DNA of 64,000 bases from Methylomonas rhizoryzae (GTDB taxonomy: Bacteria; Pseudomonadota; Gammaproteobacteria; Methylococcales; Methylomonadaceae): the NCBI RefSeq assembly GCF_008632455.1, contig NZ_CP043929.1, positions 3,472,001-3,536,000 of the forward strand, read 5' to 3'. The number at the start of each line of letters is the position of its first letter. Position 1 is the stretch's first letter. The position numbers and the translations under genes were made by a program. The notes under the pieces were generated by a model, which did no database searches, was not told where the DNA came from, and was given only the letters and a program-made list of their open reading frames with translations. Shown piece after piece: positions 24,809 through 33,232 of this stretch.

Positions 24809-24829
24809 GTTTCAGAACAATTCTGAAAC
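24809..24829. promoter_or_regulatory. Palindrome upstream of the restriction operon
   Basis: GTTTCAGAA-CAA-TTCTGAAAC, perfect 9-bp arms, immediately before the AT-rich promoter tract. Candidate binding site for a regulator of hsdR. Confidence 0.4.
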
Positions 24830-25071
24830 TGTCGTCATTATACTATAAACAGTGTTTAATTAATATATTATCACTATATATAGGTGTTGCTGTTTACATT
24901 GTTTCTTTAACCCAACAACTAAGCTCTGGTTATTGATTACACTCTGGCGGTTGAATACAGCAAAAATGCCAAAGTTGGTCACTTGAGCGATAGATTGCCC
25001 GAACATCTAAACAACTCCATTCAGAAGTTAGGGCAGATTCGTAAGTAGAACTTGGAAAAGGATAATCACTA

Positions 25072-27489
25072 ATGAGTTATAACGAAGCCGAAACCCGTTA
25101 CTATCTCATCGATCCGGTTCTGCGTGACAAAGGCTATGACGACGCCAGCAAACTCAAACTGGAGACACCCGCGCCGGTAGAGGCCATCGGCCACAAAGGT
25201 CGCAGGGGCGGTGCCGGTCGTACTGATTATCTGCTTTGCGTACAAACGCCCGATGCCGCCAAACCCTTGCCGGTTGGCGTCCTGGAAGCCAAGAAAGAAA
25301 ACGCCGATCCACTGCAAGGCATGCAGCAAGCTAAGGGTTACGCTGAGTGCAGCCGCTTCCATGTGCAATACGTGTTCGCCACCAATGGCCACTTATACGG
25401 CGAGTTCGATAAAACCACCGGCTTGCAGCATGGGCCGCATCCCTTTAAAGACAACTTTCCCACCCATGCCGAACTCACCCAGCGTTATTTCAACGACACT
25501 GGTATCGACCTGAGTCAACCGCAAGCCGCACTACTATTCACCGCCGACAGCAAAGCCTACCCCAAAAGCCGTTACTACCAGGATGCCGCGATTCGCGCCT
25601 GCTTCGAGAAAATTCTGCGCTGCGAATTGGAACAAAAGCCTTGCCGAGTATTGTTGGCGTTAGCCACCGGAGCCGGTAAAACCGTCATCGCCGCCAACTT
25701 GCTGTGGCGCTTGCAACAAGCCGGACGTTTGACCAAACCGGCGCTGTTTTTATGCGACCGCGACGAACTGCGCACCCAAGGCTATAACAAACTAAAAGCC
25801 GCTTTCGGCGGTAGCGTGCGCATCGTCGAAACCGTCAACGGCCACAATGCCGCCAAAAACGCCCGCATCCACATCGCCACCTACCAAACCTTGGGCTTGG
25901 ACGATGAGGACAAAGGCACAGCCAGCTTTTTAACCGAACATTACCCGCCGGACTCGTTCAGCGTCATCATCATCGACGAATGCCACCGCTCTGCCTTCGG
26001 TCGTTGGTCAGAAGTGTTGCTGCGTAGCCCGAATGCTGTGCAAATTGGTTTAACAGCTACGCCCAGGCAACTGCGCGAATCCAAAAAACACACCGCCGAA
26101 GATGCGCAAATTACTGCGGATAACCATAAATACTTCGGCGAACCGGTCTACGAATACGACTTAATCAAAGCCCAGGAAGACGGCTATCTGGCCGCCTGCG
26201 AAATCGTCAAACGCAAAGCCAGCATCGACGATACCGTGTTTAGCAAAGCCGAAATTCTCGCCGCCAAACCCAAAGACATCCGCACCGGTCAACCCATTAC
26301 CGAAGCCGATCTGACCAAAGACCAATACACCGGCAAAGACTTCGACGACGAACTGTTCATCGAACTGCGCACGCCGAAAATGTGCGCCGACTTGTTTAAA
26401 CTGTTGTGCCAGAACGGCGGCCCGGAACAAAAGGTGATCATCTTCTGCACCCGCGACATCCACGCCGACCGCGTCGTTCAGCAGATGAACAACCTGTATG
26501 TGCAGTGGTGCAAACAACACGGCCAAACGCCCAAAGACCATTACGCCTTCAAATGCACCTCCAACGGTGGCCGGGACATGATCCAGCCGATGCGCGGTTC
26601 CGGCGAGCGCGCCTTTATCGCCTGCACCGTCGATTTACTGGCCACCGGCGTCGACATCGAGCGCTTGAATGCCGTGGTGTTTTTCCGCTACCTGGAATCC
26701 AGCATCCTGTTTTATCAAATGGTCGGGCGCGGCACCCGCATCGACGAAGAAACCCAAAAATACAAATTCTGGCTTTACGACTACACCGGCGTCACCGACT
26801 TGTTCGGCACCGACTTCATCACCGCCTCCAGCCAAGCCAAAAAGAAAAGGTCGGGCGGCGACGATGAAGACGGCGAAGGTGGCGACGACGGTGGTGATAC
26901 TGGAGGTACTGACAACCAGCCCGCCGTGGCCGAGATCAAAGGCCAATATGTCAGCATCAGCGGTGAGGGCCGTTTCATCCTGACCCAGCGCGACGGCAAG
27001 GCCTACAAAATGCCGCTGGACGAATACCGCCGGGAAATATTGCAACGGGTGGTGAAGGAAGCGCGTAACCTGCACGATTTTCGGCAACTGTGGATAGCCA
27101 CCCAAAAGCGCCGCGAATTGATCAACCACCTACTGGGCGAGCATTTCTCGCCGGAAGTGCTGCGCGAACTGGAAGACATGCGCGAGTTTGATTATTACGA
27201 CCTGTTCGCCCATCTGGGTTATCGCGCCCAGGCCTTGACCCGCCCGCAACGTGGCCAAGGCTATCTGGATGGCAACCAAAGCTGGTTTGCCGATATGCCC
27301 GTCAATGCCGCGATCGTGCTGCAAGGCTTTGGCAAACAGTTCAGCCTGGGCGGCACCGATGCGCTAGAAATCAAGGAGTTTTGGGACGTGCCGGACATCC
27401 GGCAAGCGGGCGGCTTGGCGGCCTTGGAAAAATTGGGCAAACCGGTGGAGGTGATTTTGCAGGCTAAGGGCAGGTTGTTTGGGGTATGA
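25072..27489 (+). CDS. hsdR: Type I restriction enzyme, R subunit (EcoEI-like)
   Basis: 805 aa. Cleaves and translocates unmethylated DNA within the HsdR2M2S complex. N-terminal nuclease domain with GVLEAKKEN (about 64-72). Superfamily 2 motor: Walker A ATGAGKTV (about 198-205), DECHRSAFG (about 302), TATPR, and motif VI QMVGRGTRIDE (about 550). An acidic glycine-rich linker (about 595-620) precedes the EcoEI-type C-terminal domain. GC-rich and phylogenetically unlike element A genes, so likely acquired as a cassette. Its stop overlaps hsdS by 4 bases. Confidence 0.94.
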   Translation: MSYNEAETRYYLIDPVLRDKGYDDASKLKLETPAPVEAIGHKGRRGGAGRTDYLLCVQTPDAAKPLPVGVLEAKKENADPLQGMQQAKGYAECSRFHVQYVFATNGHLYGEFDKTTGLQHGPHPFKDNFPTHAELTQRYFNDTGIDLSQPQAALLFTADSKAYPKSRYYQDAAIRACFEKILRCELEQKPCRVLLALATGAGKTVIAANLLWRLQQAGRLTKPALFLCDRDELRTQGYNKLKAAFGGSVRIVETVNGHNAAKNARIHIATYQTLGLDDEDKGTASFLTEHYPPDSFSVIIIDECHRSAFGRWSEVLLRSPNAVQIGLTATPRQLRESKKHTAEDAQITADNHKYFGEPVYEYDLIKAQEDGYLAACEIVKRKASIDDTVFSKAEILAAKPKDIRTGQPITEADLTKDQYTGKDFDDELFIELRTPKMCADLFKLLCQNGGPEQKVIIFCTRDIHADRVVQQMNNLYVQWCKQHGQTPKDHYAFKCTSNGGRDMIQPMRGSGERAFIACTVDLLATGVDIERLNAVVFFRYLESSILFYQMVGRGTRIDEETQKYKFWLYDYTGVTDLFGTDFITASSQAKKKRSGGDDEDGEGGDDGGDTGGTDNQPAVAEIKGQYVSISGEGRFILTQRDGKAYKMPLDEYRREILQRVVKEARNLHDFRQLWIATQKRRELINHLLGEHFSPEVLRELEDMREFDYYDLFAHLGYRAQALTRPQRGQGYLDGNQSWFADMPVNAAIVLQGFGKQFSLGGTDALEIKEFWDVPDIRQAGGLAALEKLGKPVEVILQAKGRLFGV

Positions 27490-28631
27490 GGATGATTAGA
27501 CTTGCAGAATGCTGTTCTTTTTTTAGCGGCGGCACACCGGATAAAAGCAAATCTGAGTATTGGAAAGGTGACATACCCTGGTTTTCACCCAAGGATATGA
27601 AGTGCTTTGATTTAGTTAATGCCCAAGATTACACCAACGCCCAAGCTACCGTGGAGTCAGCGGCTCGGATAGTCCATTCGGGGGCTATTTTGGTTGTTGG
27701 GCGATCAGGTGTATTAGCGCACACACTGCCAGTGGGTATTGTTCGGCAAAAATCGGCGTTTAACCAGGACATCAAAGCTATTATTCCCAACGATGCTTAT
27801 GATTCAGAGTTTATGGCTCTGTATCTAAAATCAAAGCAGTCACAGGTACTTTTGGATGGCGTCAAGCGAGGACCAACGGTCCACAGTGTGATTACCGGTT
27901 TTATCGAAGATTTGGAAATTCCGGTTATTGATATTCTCGAACAACGCCAAATCGCCGCCAAACTCAAATCCCAACTCGCCGAAGTGGAAACTGCCCGGCA
28001 GGCTTTGCAATGTCAGCTACAAGAAATCGTCAATCTGGCCAATGCCTACATCCGCGAAAGCATCGAAAGCACCGAGGTCGTGGAATGGAATCTCGGCGAT
28101 GTGCTGGATGAGGTTAAAAAAGGCATCGGTGAAAGCTGGGCCGATTATCCGGTACTTGGCGCAACCCGCGATGGCTTGGCTCCCGCCAAGGAACCACCCG
28201 GCAAACAACCGCAACGCTATAAACCCGTATTCAGCGGCACGGTGTTTTACAACCCGATGCGTATCTTGATCGGCTCGATTGCCTTCGTCGATGACGACGA
28301 TCAGCCCGGCATCACCAGCCCCGATTATGTCGCCTTGCAAGGCAAACTCGGCTTGGTCGATTCCCGCTGGTTTTATTACTGGTTGCGCTCACCGTATGGC
28401 GTGCAGTGCATCAATTCATTAGCACGTGGCGCGGTGCGCGAACGGATGCTGTTCAACCGCTTGGCCGAAGGTACGATCCTGCTGCCGCCGTATCAAGAGC
28501 AATGCCGGGTTTCAAAAGCATTGGCGCAATTGAAATCGGTCAAATCCGCCGTTCAACAACAACTCGACGACCTCGATAAAATCCCGGAACGCTTGTTAAC
28601 CAAAGCCTTTAACTTCGATAATTCCAACTGA
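27486..28631 (+). CDS. hsdS: Type I restriction-modification specificity subunit
   Basis: 381 aa. Two target-recognition domains (about 1-150 and 195-345), each followed by a helical spacer (EQRQIAAKLKSQLAEVETARQAL; EQCRVSKALAQLKSVKSAV). FFSGGTPDKSKSEYW and the GDIPWFSPKDM segment are typical. It sets the bipartite DNA target. ATGA overlap with hsdR. The two halves differ, so the target is expected to be asymmetric. Confidence 0.92.
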   Translation: MRMIRLAECCSFFSGGTPDKSKSEYWKGDIPWFSPKDMKCFDLVNAQDYTNAQATVESAARIVHSGAILVVGRSGVLAHTLPVGIVRQKSAFNQDIKAIIPNDAYDSEFMALYLKSKQSQVLLDGVKRGPTVHSVITGFIEDLEIPVIDILEQRQIAAKLKSQLAEVETARQALQCQLQEIVNLANAYIRESIESTEVVEWNLGDVLDEVKKGIGESWADYPVLGATRDGLAPAKEPPGKQPQRYKPVFSGTVFYNPMRILIGSIAFVDDDDQPGITSPDYVALQGKLGLVDSRWFYYWLRSPYGVQCINSLARGAVRERMLFNRLAEGTILLPPYQEQCRVSKALAQLKSVKSAVQQQLDDLDKIPERLLTKAFNFDNSN

Positions 28632-28638
28632 GGATGCT

Positions 28639-29496
28639 ATGACTGAAAAACGCATCAACGAAACCCATCAGGCTACTTTCGATGGTATCCGCCGACAGGA
28701 TGACGTGGGCAATGAATTCTGGTTGGCGCGTGCTTTGGCTAAAGTGCTGGATTATTCGGAGTATCGGCATTTCTTACCGGTGTTGGAACGGGCGAAAGAA
28801 GCCTGTCGGAATAGTGGTCAAGCCGTTGATGACCATTTCGAGGATGCCCTCGAAATGGTCGAAATCGGTTCCGGTGCCAAACGCGAATTGCCGGATGTGC
28901 GTTTGTCGCGCTATGCCTGTTATCTGGTGGTGCAAAACGGCGATCCCAGCAAGCCGGTCATCGCCAACGGCCAAACCTATTTCGCCATGCAAACCCGCCG
29001 CCAAGAGTTGGCGGACGATCAACAGTTTGCGCGTTTATCAGAGGACGACAAGCGTTTGGCGATTCGTAACGAGTTGGCTTTACACAATAAGTATCTTGCG
29101 GCAGCAGCCAAGGATGCCGGGGTGGAAACCTCGCTGGATTACGCCCTTTTTCAGGATCATGGTTATCGCGGATTGTATGGCGGACTGACGGCCAAGGATA
29201 TTCACGCCCGCAAAGGTTTGAAGAAAAGCCAGAAAATCCTCGATCACATGGGCAGCACCGAGCTGGCCGCCAATCTGTTCCGCGCCACCCAAACCGAAGA
29301 AAAACTGAAGCGTGACCAAGTCAAAGGTAAACGGCAGGCAAATCAAACCCACTTGGAAGTCGGCAAAAAAGTCCGTCAGACCATCAAGGATTTAGGCGGG
29401 ACGATGCCGGAAGCGCTGCCGACGCCGGAAAAAAGCATTAAACAACTCGAGTCGGCGCAGAAGAAACTTATTAAACCGGATGAGGCAGACGATTGA
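28639..29496 (+). CDS. dinD: DNA damage-inducible protein D homologue
   Basis: 285 aa, close to E. coli DinD throughout: YSEYRHFLPVLERAKEAC, LSRYACYLVVQNGDPSKPV, QTYFAMQTRRQELADD, KKSQKILDHMGSTELAANL. E. coli DinD is SOS-induced and inhibits RecA strand exchange (family knowledge). Here it sits 7 bases after hsdS and 130 bases before hsdM, inside the restriction operon. A role in modulating RecA or repair during restriction is inference. No LexA-like box was spotted directly upstream. Confidence 0.92.
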   Translation: MTEKRINETHQATFDGIRRQDDVGNEFWLARALAKVLDYSEYRHFLPVLERAKEACRNSGQAVDDHFEDALEMVEIGSGAKRELPDVRLSRYACYLVVQNGDPSKPVIANGQTYFAMQTRRQELADDQQFARLSEDDKRLAIRNELALHNKYLAAAAKDAGVETSLDYALFQDHGYRGLYGGLTAKDIHARKGLKKSQKILDHMGSTELAANLFRATQTEEKLKRDQVKGKRQANQTHLEVGKKVRQTIKDLGGTMPEALPTPEKSIKQLESAQKKLIKPDEADD

Positions 29497-29626
29497 GGCT
29501 CTAACAGCCACGAAAAGGAATGACCAGCCTTGAAACCAAGGAAATCGCTATGGGAACGATTGCACTGGTCGCCATTGGGATTATCCCTGAATTGAATTAC
29601 GCCTGACAAATTTACACCTATACCGC

Positions 29627-31552
29627 ATGGCAAAATCACCTAAAACCAAACCACCCAAAGCCATCGCCTCGACGCAATCGCTATCGTCTTTCGTCAAGGC
29701 CATTTGCGACGTGATGCGCCGCTCCAATTGTGCCAGTGCCTTGCAATACGTGCCGGAACTGACCTGGATTCTGTTCTTGCGCATTCTGGATGCCCAGGAG
29801 CAAAAAGCCCGCAACCAAGCCGAAGCCTTGGGTTACGACTATACCCCGGCCTTGACGGCGCCTTATCGCTGGCAGGACTGGGCCGCGCCGTATTCCGACA
29901 AAGCCGATGCGCCGAAAACGCCGGAAGGTTATCCGGTAGGCTGGAAGCGGCAAGCCTTGTTCGAGGCGGGCGAAGGCAAACTGTTCGAGTTCATCAATAA
30001 CGAGTTGTTGCCGTTTTTGCACCGGTTGGATGTTAATCCGGTGACGCAAATCCCCAATCCCAGTGCCAGCCCGAAACAGCGGGTGATTGGCCGCATCATG
30101 ACGGCCGTGGAGAAAGTCCGCGTCGATAGCGAAACCAATTTGCGCGACATCTTCGATAAGGTGCATGAAATCCATATCGACCATATCGACGACACCCATT
30201 TCTTTACCTTGTCGCAGGTCTATGAAGATTTGCTGCTGAAAATGGGCGAGAAAAACTCCGACGGCGGCCAGTTCTTTACCCCGCGCGAAGTGATCCGGGG
30301 CATGGTGCATGTACTCGATCCCAAGCCCGGCGAAACGGTGTACGACCCATGCTGCGGCACCGGCGGCTTTCTGGCGGTGGCGTATGAACATATCAACCGC
30401 AAGTTAGGTAACAGCCCGGCGTCGACAGTGCTGGAGAAACTGAAACACGATACCTTCTTCGGCCGGGAAAAAGAGAATCTGGTTTTCCCCATTGCCTTAG
30501 CCAACCTGATTTTGCACGGCATCGATCAGCCCAATCTCTGGCACGGCAACACGCTGACCGGCAAGCAAACCTACGACGGCTTGTTTGAAAAAGCCCCGCC
30601 CACCTTTGATGTGATCCTGACCAATCCGCCGTTCGGCGGTAAGGAAGGTTCGGACGCGCAGAAAAATTACGATTTTGAAACCGGCTCGACGCAAGTGCTG
30701 TTTGTGCAGCATATTCTGGCGGAATTGAAAGCATCCATCGACGGCAAGCCGGGTGGTCGCTGCGGCATTGTCTTGGATGAGGGCTTGCTGTTCCGCACCA
30801 ACGAAAGCGCGTTTGTCGAAACCAAACGTAAACTGGTCGATGAATGCGATTTGTGGTGCATCGTTAGTCTGCCGGGCGGCGTGTTTTCCACTGCTGGTGC
30901 CGGCGTCAAAACCAATCTGCTGTTTTTCACTAAAGGCAAAAAGACCGAACGCATCTGGTATTACGATTTGTCGCAGTTGAAAATCGGCAAGAAATCGCCG
31001 ATGACGCTGGCGCACTTTGGCTTTGATAAACACGGCGGCATTCTGGCCGATGCCGATTTACCCGCCAGTTTGACGACGGAATGGCTGGAGCAGGAAGAGC
31101 ATCAAGGCCAAACGTTTCCGAGCTTTGCCAAGTTGCTGGCCAAGCACGGTACGCCGGAAGCCGATAGCGCCTTTTCCTGGACGGTCGATTTTGCCGCCCG
31201 CCGAGCTAAAGCCCGCGAAGACATGCAACCTTTCATCGACGAAGCCAACCGGCTTACCGAGGAATTGCTGTCACTAAAGGAAGAATTGAAGGCGCTGAAA
31301 CGAGACAAGGCCGAAAAAGACCGCGTCACAGCCGTCGAAGACGCCATCAAAGCCAAGGAAAAAGCCATTCGCGAAGCCCAAACCAAGGCCAGCGACATCG
31401 ACGCGGCGGTGTTTGACCTGAAAGCCGTTAATCCGAATGTCAAAGCAGTGACCGATACCCGCACCGTGCTCGAGATTATCGATAACATCAACCGCCAAGG
31501 TGAGATTGTGGCGCAGGCGATGGCGAATTTGCGGGGGATGGTTGCGTCGTGA
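29627..31552 (+). CDS. hsdM: Type I restriction-modification methyltransferase subunit
   Basis: 641 aa, longer than classical HsdM. The N-terminal helical domain is followed by FFTPREVIRGMV, SAM-binding YDPCCGTGGFLAVA and the catalytic ILTNPPFGGKEG (NPPF, adenine-N6). A coiled coil at about 540-600 (LTEELLSLKEELKALKRDK) and an extra C-terminal segment account for the length. The start is ATG 29627, preceded by a 130-base gap that could hold a separate promoter so that methylation precedes restriction. Followed 9 bases later by the kinase gene. Confidence 0.94.
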   Translation: MAKSPKTKPPKAIASTQSLSSFVKAICDVMRRSNCASALQYVPELTWILFLRILDAQEQKARNQAEALGYDYTPALTAPYRWQDWAAPYSDKADAPKTPEGYPVGWKRQALFEAGEGKLFEFINNELLPFLHRLDVNPVTQIPNPSASPKQRVIGRIMTAVEKVRVDSETNLRDIFDKVHEIHIDHIDDTHFFTLSQVYEDLLLKMGEKNSDGGQFFTPREVIRGMVHVLDPKPGETVYDPCCGTGGFLAVAYEHINRKLGNSPASTVLEKLKHDTFFGREKENLVFPIALANLILHGIDQPNLWHGNTLTGKQTYDGLFEKAPPTFDVILTNPPFGGKEGSDAQKNYDFETGSTQVLFVQHILAELKASIDGKPGGRCGIVLDEGLLFRTNESAFVETKRKLVDECDLWCIVSLPGGVFSTAGAGVKTNLLFFTKGKKTERIWYYDLSQLKIGKKSPMTLAHFGFDKHGGILADADLPASLTTEWLEQEEHQGQTFPSFAKLLAKHGTPEADSAFSWTVDFAARRAKAREDMQPFIDEANRLTEELLSLKEELKALKRDKAEKDRVTAVEDAIKAKEKAIREAQTKASDIDAAVFDLKAVNPNVKAVTDTRTVLEIIDNINRQGEIVAQAMANLRGMVAS

Positions 31553-31561
31553 GTATTTTCA

Positions 31562-32476
31562 ATGTCGTCTGACTATTACCCATTTATTCGGGTTGCCGAT
31601 GACGAGCCGGAGATACCTGAACAATTGGGGACGAAGCAAAAATACTGGCTTTATCGCGATGATGATCGGTACTTGTTAAAGCTCGGCCGACCCAATACCG
31701 GCGAAAACTGGGCGGAAATTGTCGCCTGCGAGCTATGCGCATTGCTTGGCTTGCCGCATGCCCACTACGAATTCTCAGTCTGGAAAGGCCAAAAAGGCGT
31801 TATTTGCAAAACGGTGGTTCCAGTTGGTGGGCGGCTGATTTTGGGAAACGAGTTGTTGTCCGAAATCCATTCCAATTATCCTACCCAAGAAAACTATGGC
31901 AATACGGACCATACTTTAGGCCGCATCCATGGTTTGTTAAGTCAGCCTGAAATAACCACGCCAATTGGCTGGCACGTGCCCGACGCTTGCATCAAAACTG
32001 CTTTTGATGTTTTTGTGGGTTATCTGATGCTGGATGCCTGGATTGCCAATCAGGATCGTCATCACGAAAACTGGGCTGTGATTAACGCCGATGACGGCAT
32101 CTATTTGTCGCCTACCTTTGACCATGCAGCCTCAATGGGGCAAAATGAGACTGATAAAAAGCGAAAAACGCTTTTAACATCCAGCGACCCACGGCAACGT
32201 ATTAACGCCTATATCGAGAAAGCTCGATCGGCGATTTATCTCAACAAATTAGAACCAAAACCGCTATCAACGGTTGATGCGTTCAGACAGGCGGCAGGCA
32301 GGTCGCCAGAAGCGGCTGGATATTGGCAATCAAAGCTGGTCGAAGTTTCGAACGAACAATGTTTGGAAATTTTTAAACGAATACCCAAATCTGAAATCAG
32401 TGAGTTAGCCATTGAATTCGCTATGGCACTTTTGGAATTAAACAAGCAACGCATTCTTGAAAATTTAAGCAAATGA
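31562..32476 (+). CDS. HipA-type serine/threonine kinase (HipT-like), first gene of a kinase/HIRAN pair
   Basis: 304 aa. Lacks the HipA N-terminal subdomain and is only the kinase core. Seen: ATP-binding Lys40 (RYLLKLG), NxDRHxxN motif NQDRHHEN (163-170; catalytic Asp166-region and Asn170), metal-binding SPTFDHAASMG (Asp187). All key residues look intact. HipA/HipT kinases phosphorylate aminoacyl-tRNA synthetases or other targets to halt growth. No HipB-type helix-turn-helix partner is nearby; the only partner is the next gene, which overlaps by 4 bases and carries the missing N-subdomain. Same operon as hsdM. Confidence 0.8.
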   Translation: MSSDYYPFIRVADDEPEIPEQLGTKQKYWLYRDDDRYLLKLGRPNTGENWAEIVACELCALLGLPHAHYEFSVWKGQKGVICKTVVPVGGRLILGNELLSEIHSNYPTQENYGNTDHTLGRIHGLLSQPEITTPIGWHVPDACIKTAFDVFVGYLMLDAWIANQDRHHENWAVINADDGIYLSPTFDHAASMGQNETDKKRKTLLTSSDPRQRINAYIEKARSAIYLNKLEPKPLSTVDAFRQAAGRSPEAAGYWQSKLVEVSNEQCLEIFKRIPKSEISELAIEFAMALLELNKQRILENLSK

Positions 32477-33210
32477 ATACTCTGTATATCGCTTGGCAAG
32501 ACCCGCAGTCACGTTTGTGGCATACCGTGGGACGGCTGCGTCGCGAGGACAATGGTTATTCCTTTGTCTATACGCAAGGCGCTTTATCAACTCCAAATTT
32601 TAAGTATTTGGGGCGCATGCTTGATTTGCATCGGCACTATGTTTCTCGGGAGCTGTTTCCGTTGTTTGCTAATCGGGTACTAAGTCGGTCCAGGCCAGAT
32701 TATCCCGATTACGTTAGATGGTTAGGTGCTGACCCGAAAAAGAATAATGATCCGTTGGAGTTGCTGGCGCGGTCGGGCGGCGAACGAGCCACCGACGAAC
32801 TGTGTGTTTACCCTGATCCGCAAGTGAATGTTGAGGGGTTTTGTGAGTTATTCTTCTTTAGTCATGGTTTGCGCTACCTAAATGAAGCTGAGCTGCAGAG
32901 TCTTGGTAATCTAAAGATTGGTGACAGATTATCTCTTGTTCCTGAAGACGGCAACATTAAAGACTCTTTTGCCCTCCGTTTAGAAAACGGCGAAGCAATT
33001 AAGATGGGTTATTGTCCAAGGTACTTAAATAAGGACTTGCGAGAGGTTTTAGCCAATACCCATATCGACGTCAGTGTGGCACGATTAAACCTGGATGCAC
33101 CGGCTCAGTTCCGGTTGCTGTGTCATGCCAAGTTTGTTTTGCCTGCAGGGATTACTCTTTTTGGTGGGGAAGAGTATTTGCCTTTGAGTCCAGTCGCCAA
33201 GGCTGCTTGA
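32473..33210 (+). CDS. HipS-like (HipA N-subdomain) plus HIRAN-like domain protein
   Basis: 245 aa. Residues 1-115 resemble the N-terminal subdomain of HipA: VGRLRREDNGYSFVYTQG near the start, LFANRVLSRSRPDY, and DPLELLARSGGERATDELCVYP at the end. Residues about 123-235 resemble a HIRAN domain: GDRLSLVPEDGNIKDSFAL followed by GYCPRYL (179-185). HIRAN domains of HLTF/Rad5 bind DNA 3' ends or stalled forks (family knowledge). Overlaps the kinase gene (ATGA). May be the antitoxin or the damage-sensing subunit. Both domain calls are by eye; the fusion is the unusual part. Confidence 0.68.
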   Translation: MNTLYIAWQDPQSRLWHTVGRLRREDNGYSFVYTQGALSTPNFKYLGRMLDLHRHYVSRELFPLFANRVLSRSRPDYPDYVRWLGADPKKNNDPLELLARSGGERATDELCVYPDPQVNVEGFCELFFFSHGLRYLNEAELQSLGNLKIGDRLSLVPEDGNIKDSFALRLENGEAIKMGYCPRYLNKDLREVLANTHIDVSVARLNLDAPAQFRLLCHAKFVLPAGITLFGGEEYLPLSPVAKAA

Positions 33211-33232
33211 GTTTTACCTCCGTCACGAAGTT

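Larger units (their letters stand above)
24483..25071. other. 589-base control region between the leftward replication genes and the rightward restriction operon
   Basis: AT-rich and free of a convincing gene. Contains a terminator-like hairpin (24759-24808), a 9-bp-arm palindrome (24809-24829) and a long AT tract (24838-24910) that likely holds divergent promoters. The hsdR ribosome site is AAAAGGAT near 25057-25064. Confidence 0.6.

Noticed and set aside
24841..25071. Possible small gene just upstream of hsdR
   Set aside because: Frames are short, interrupted and lack a ribosome site; treated as control region.
25072..31552. Long antisense frames across hsdR, hsdS, dinD and hsdM
   Set aside because: Caused by GC-rich codon bias; the plus-strand proteins match known families end to end.
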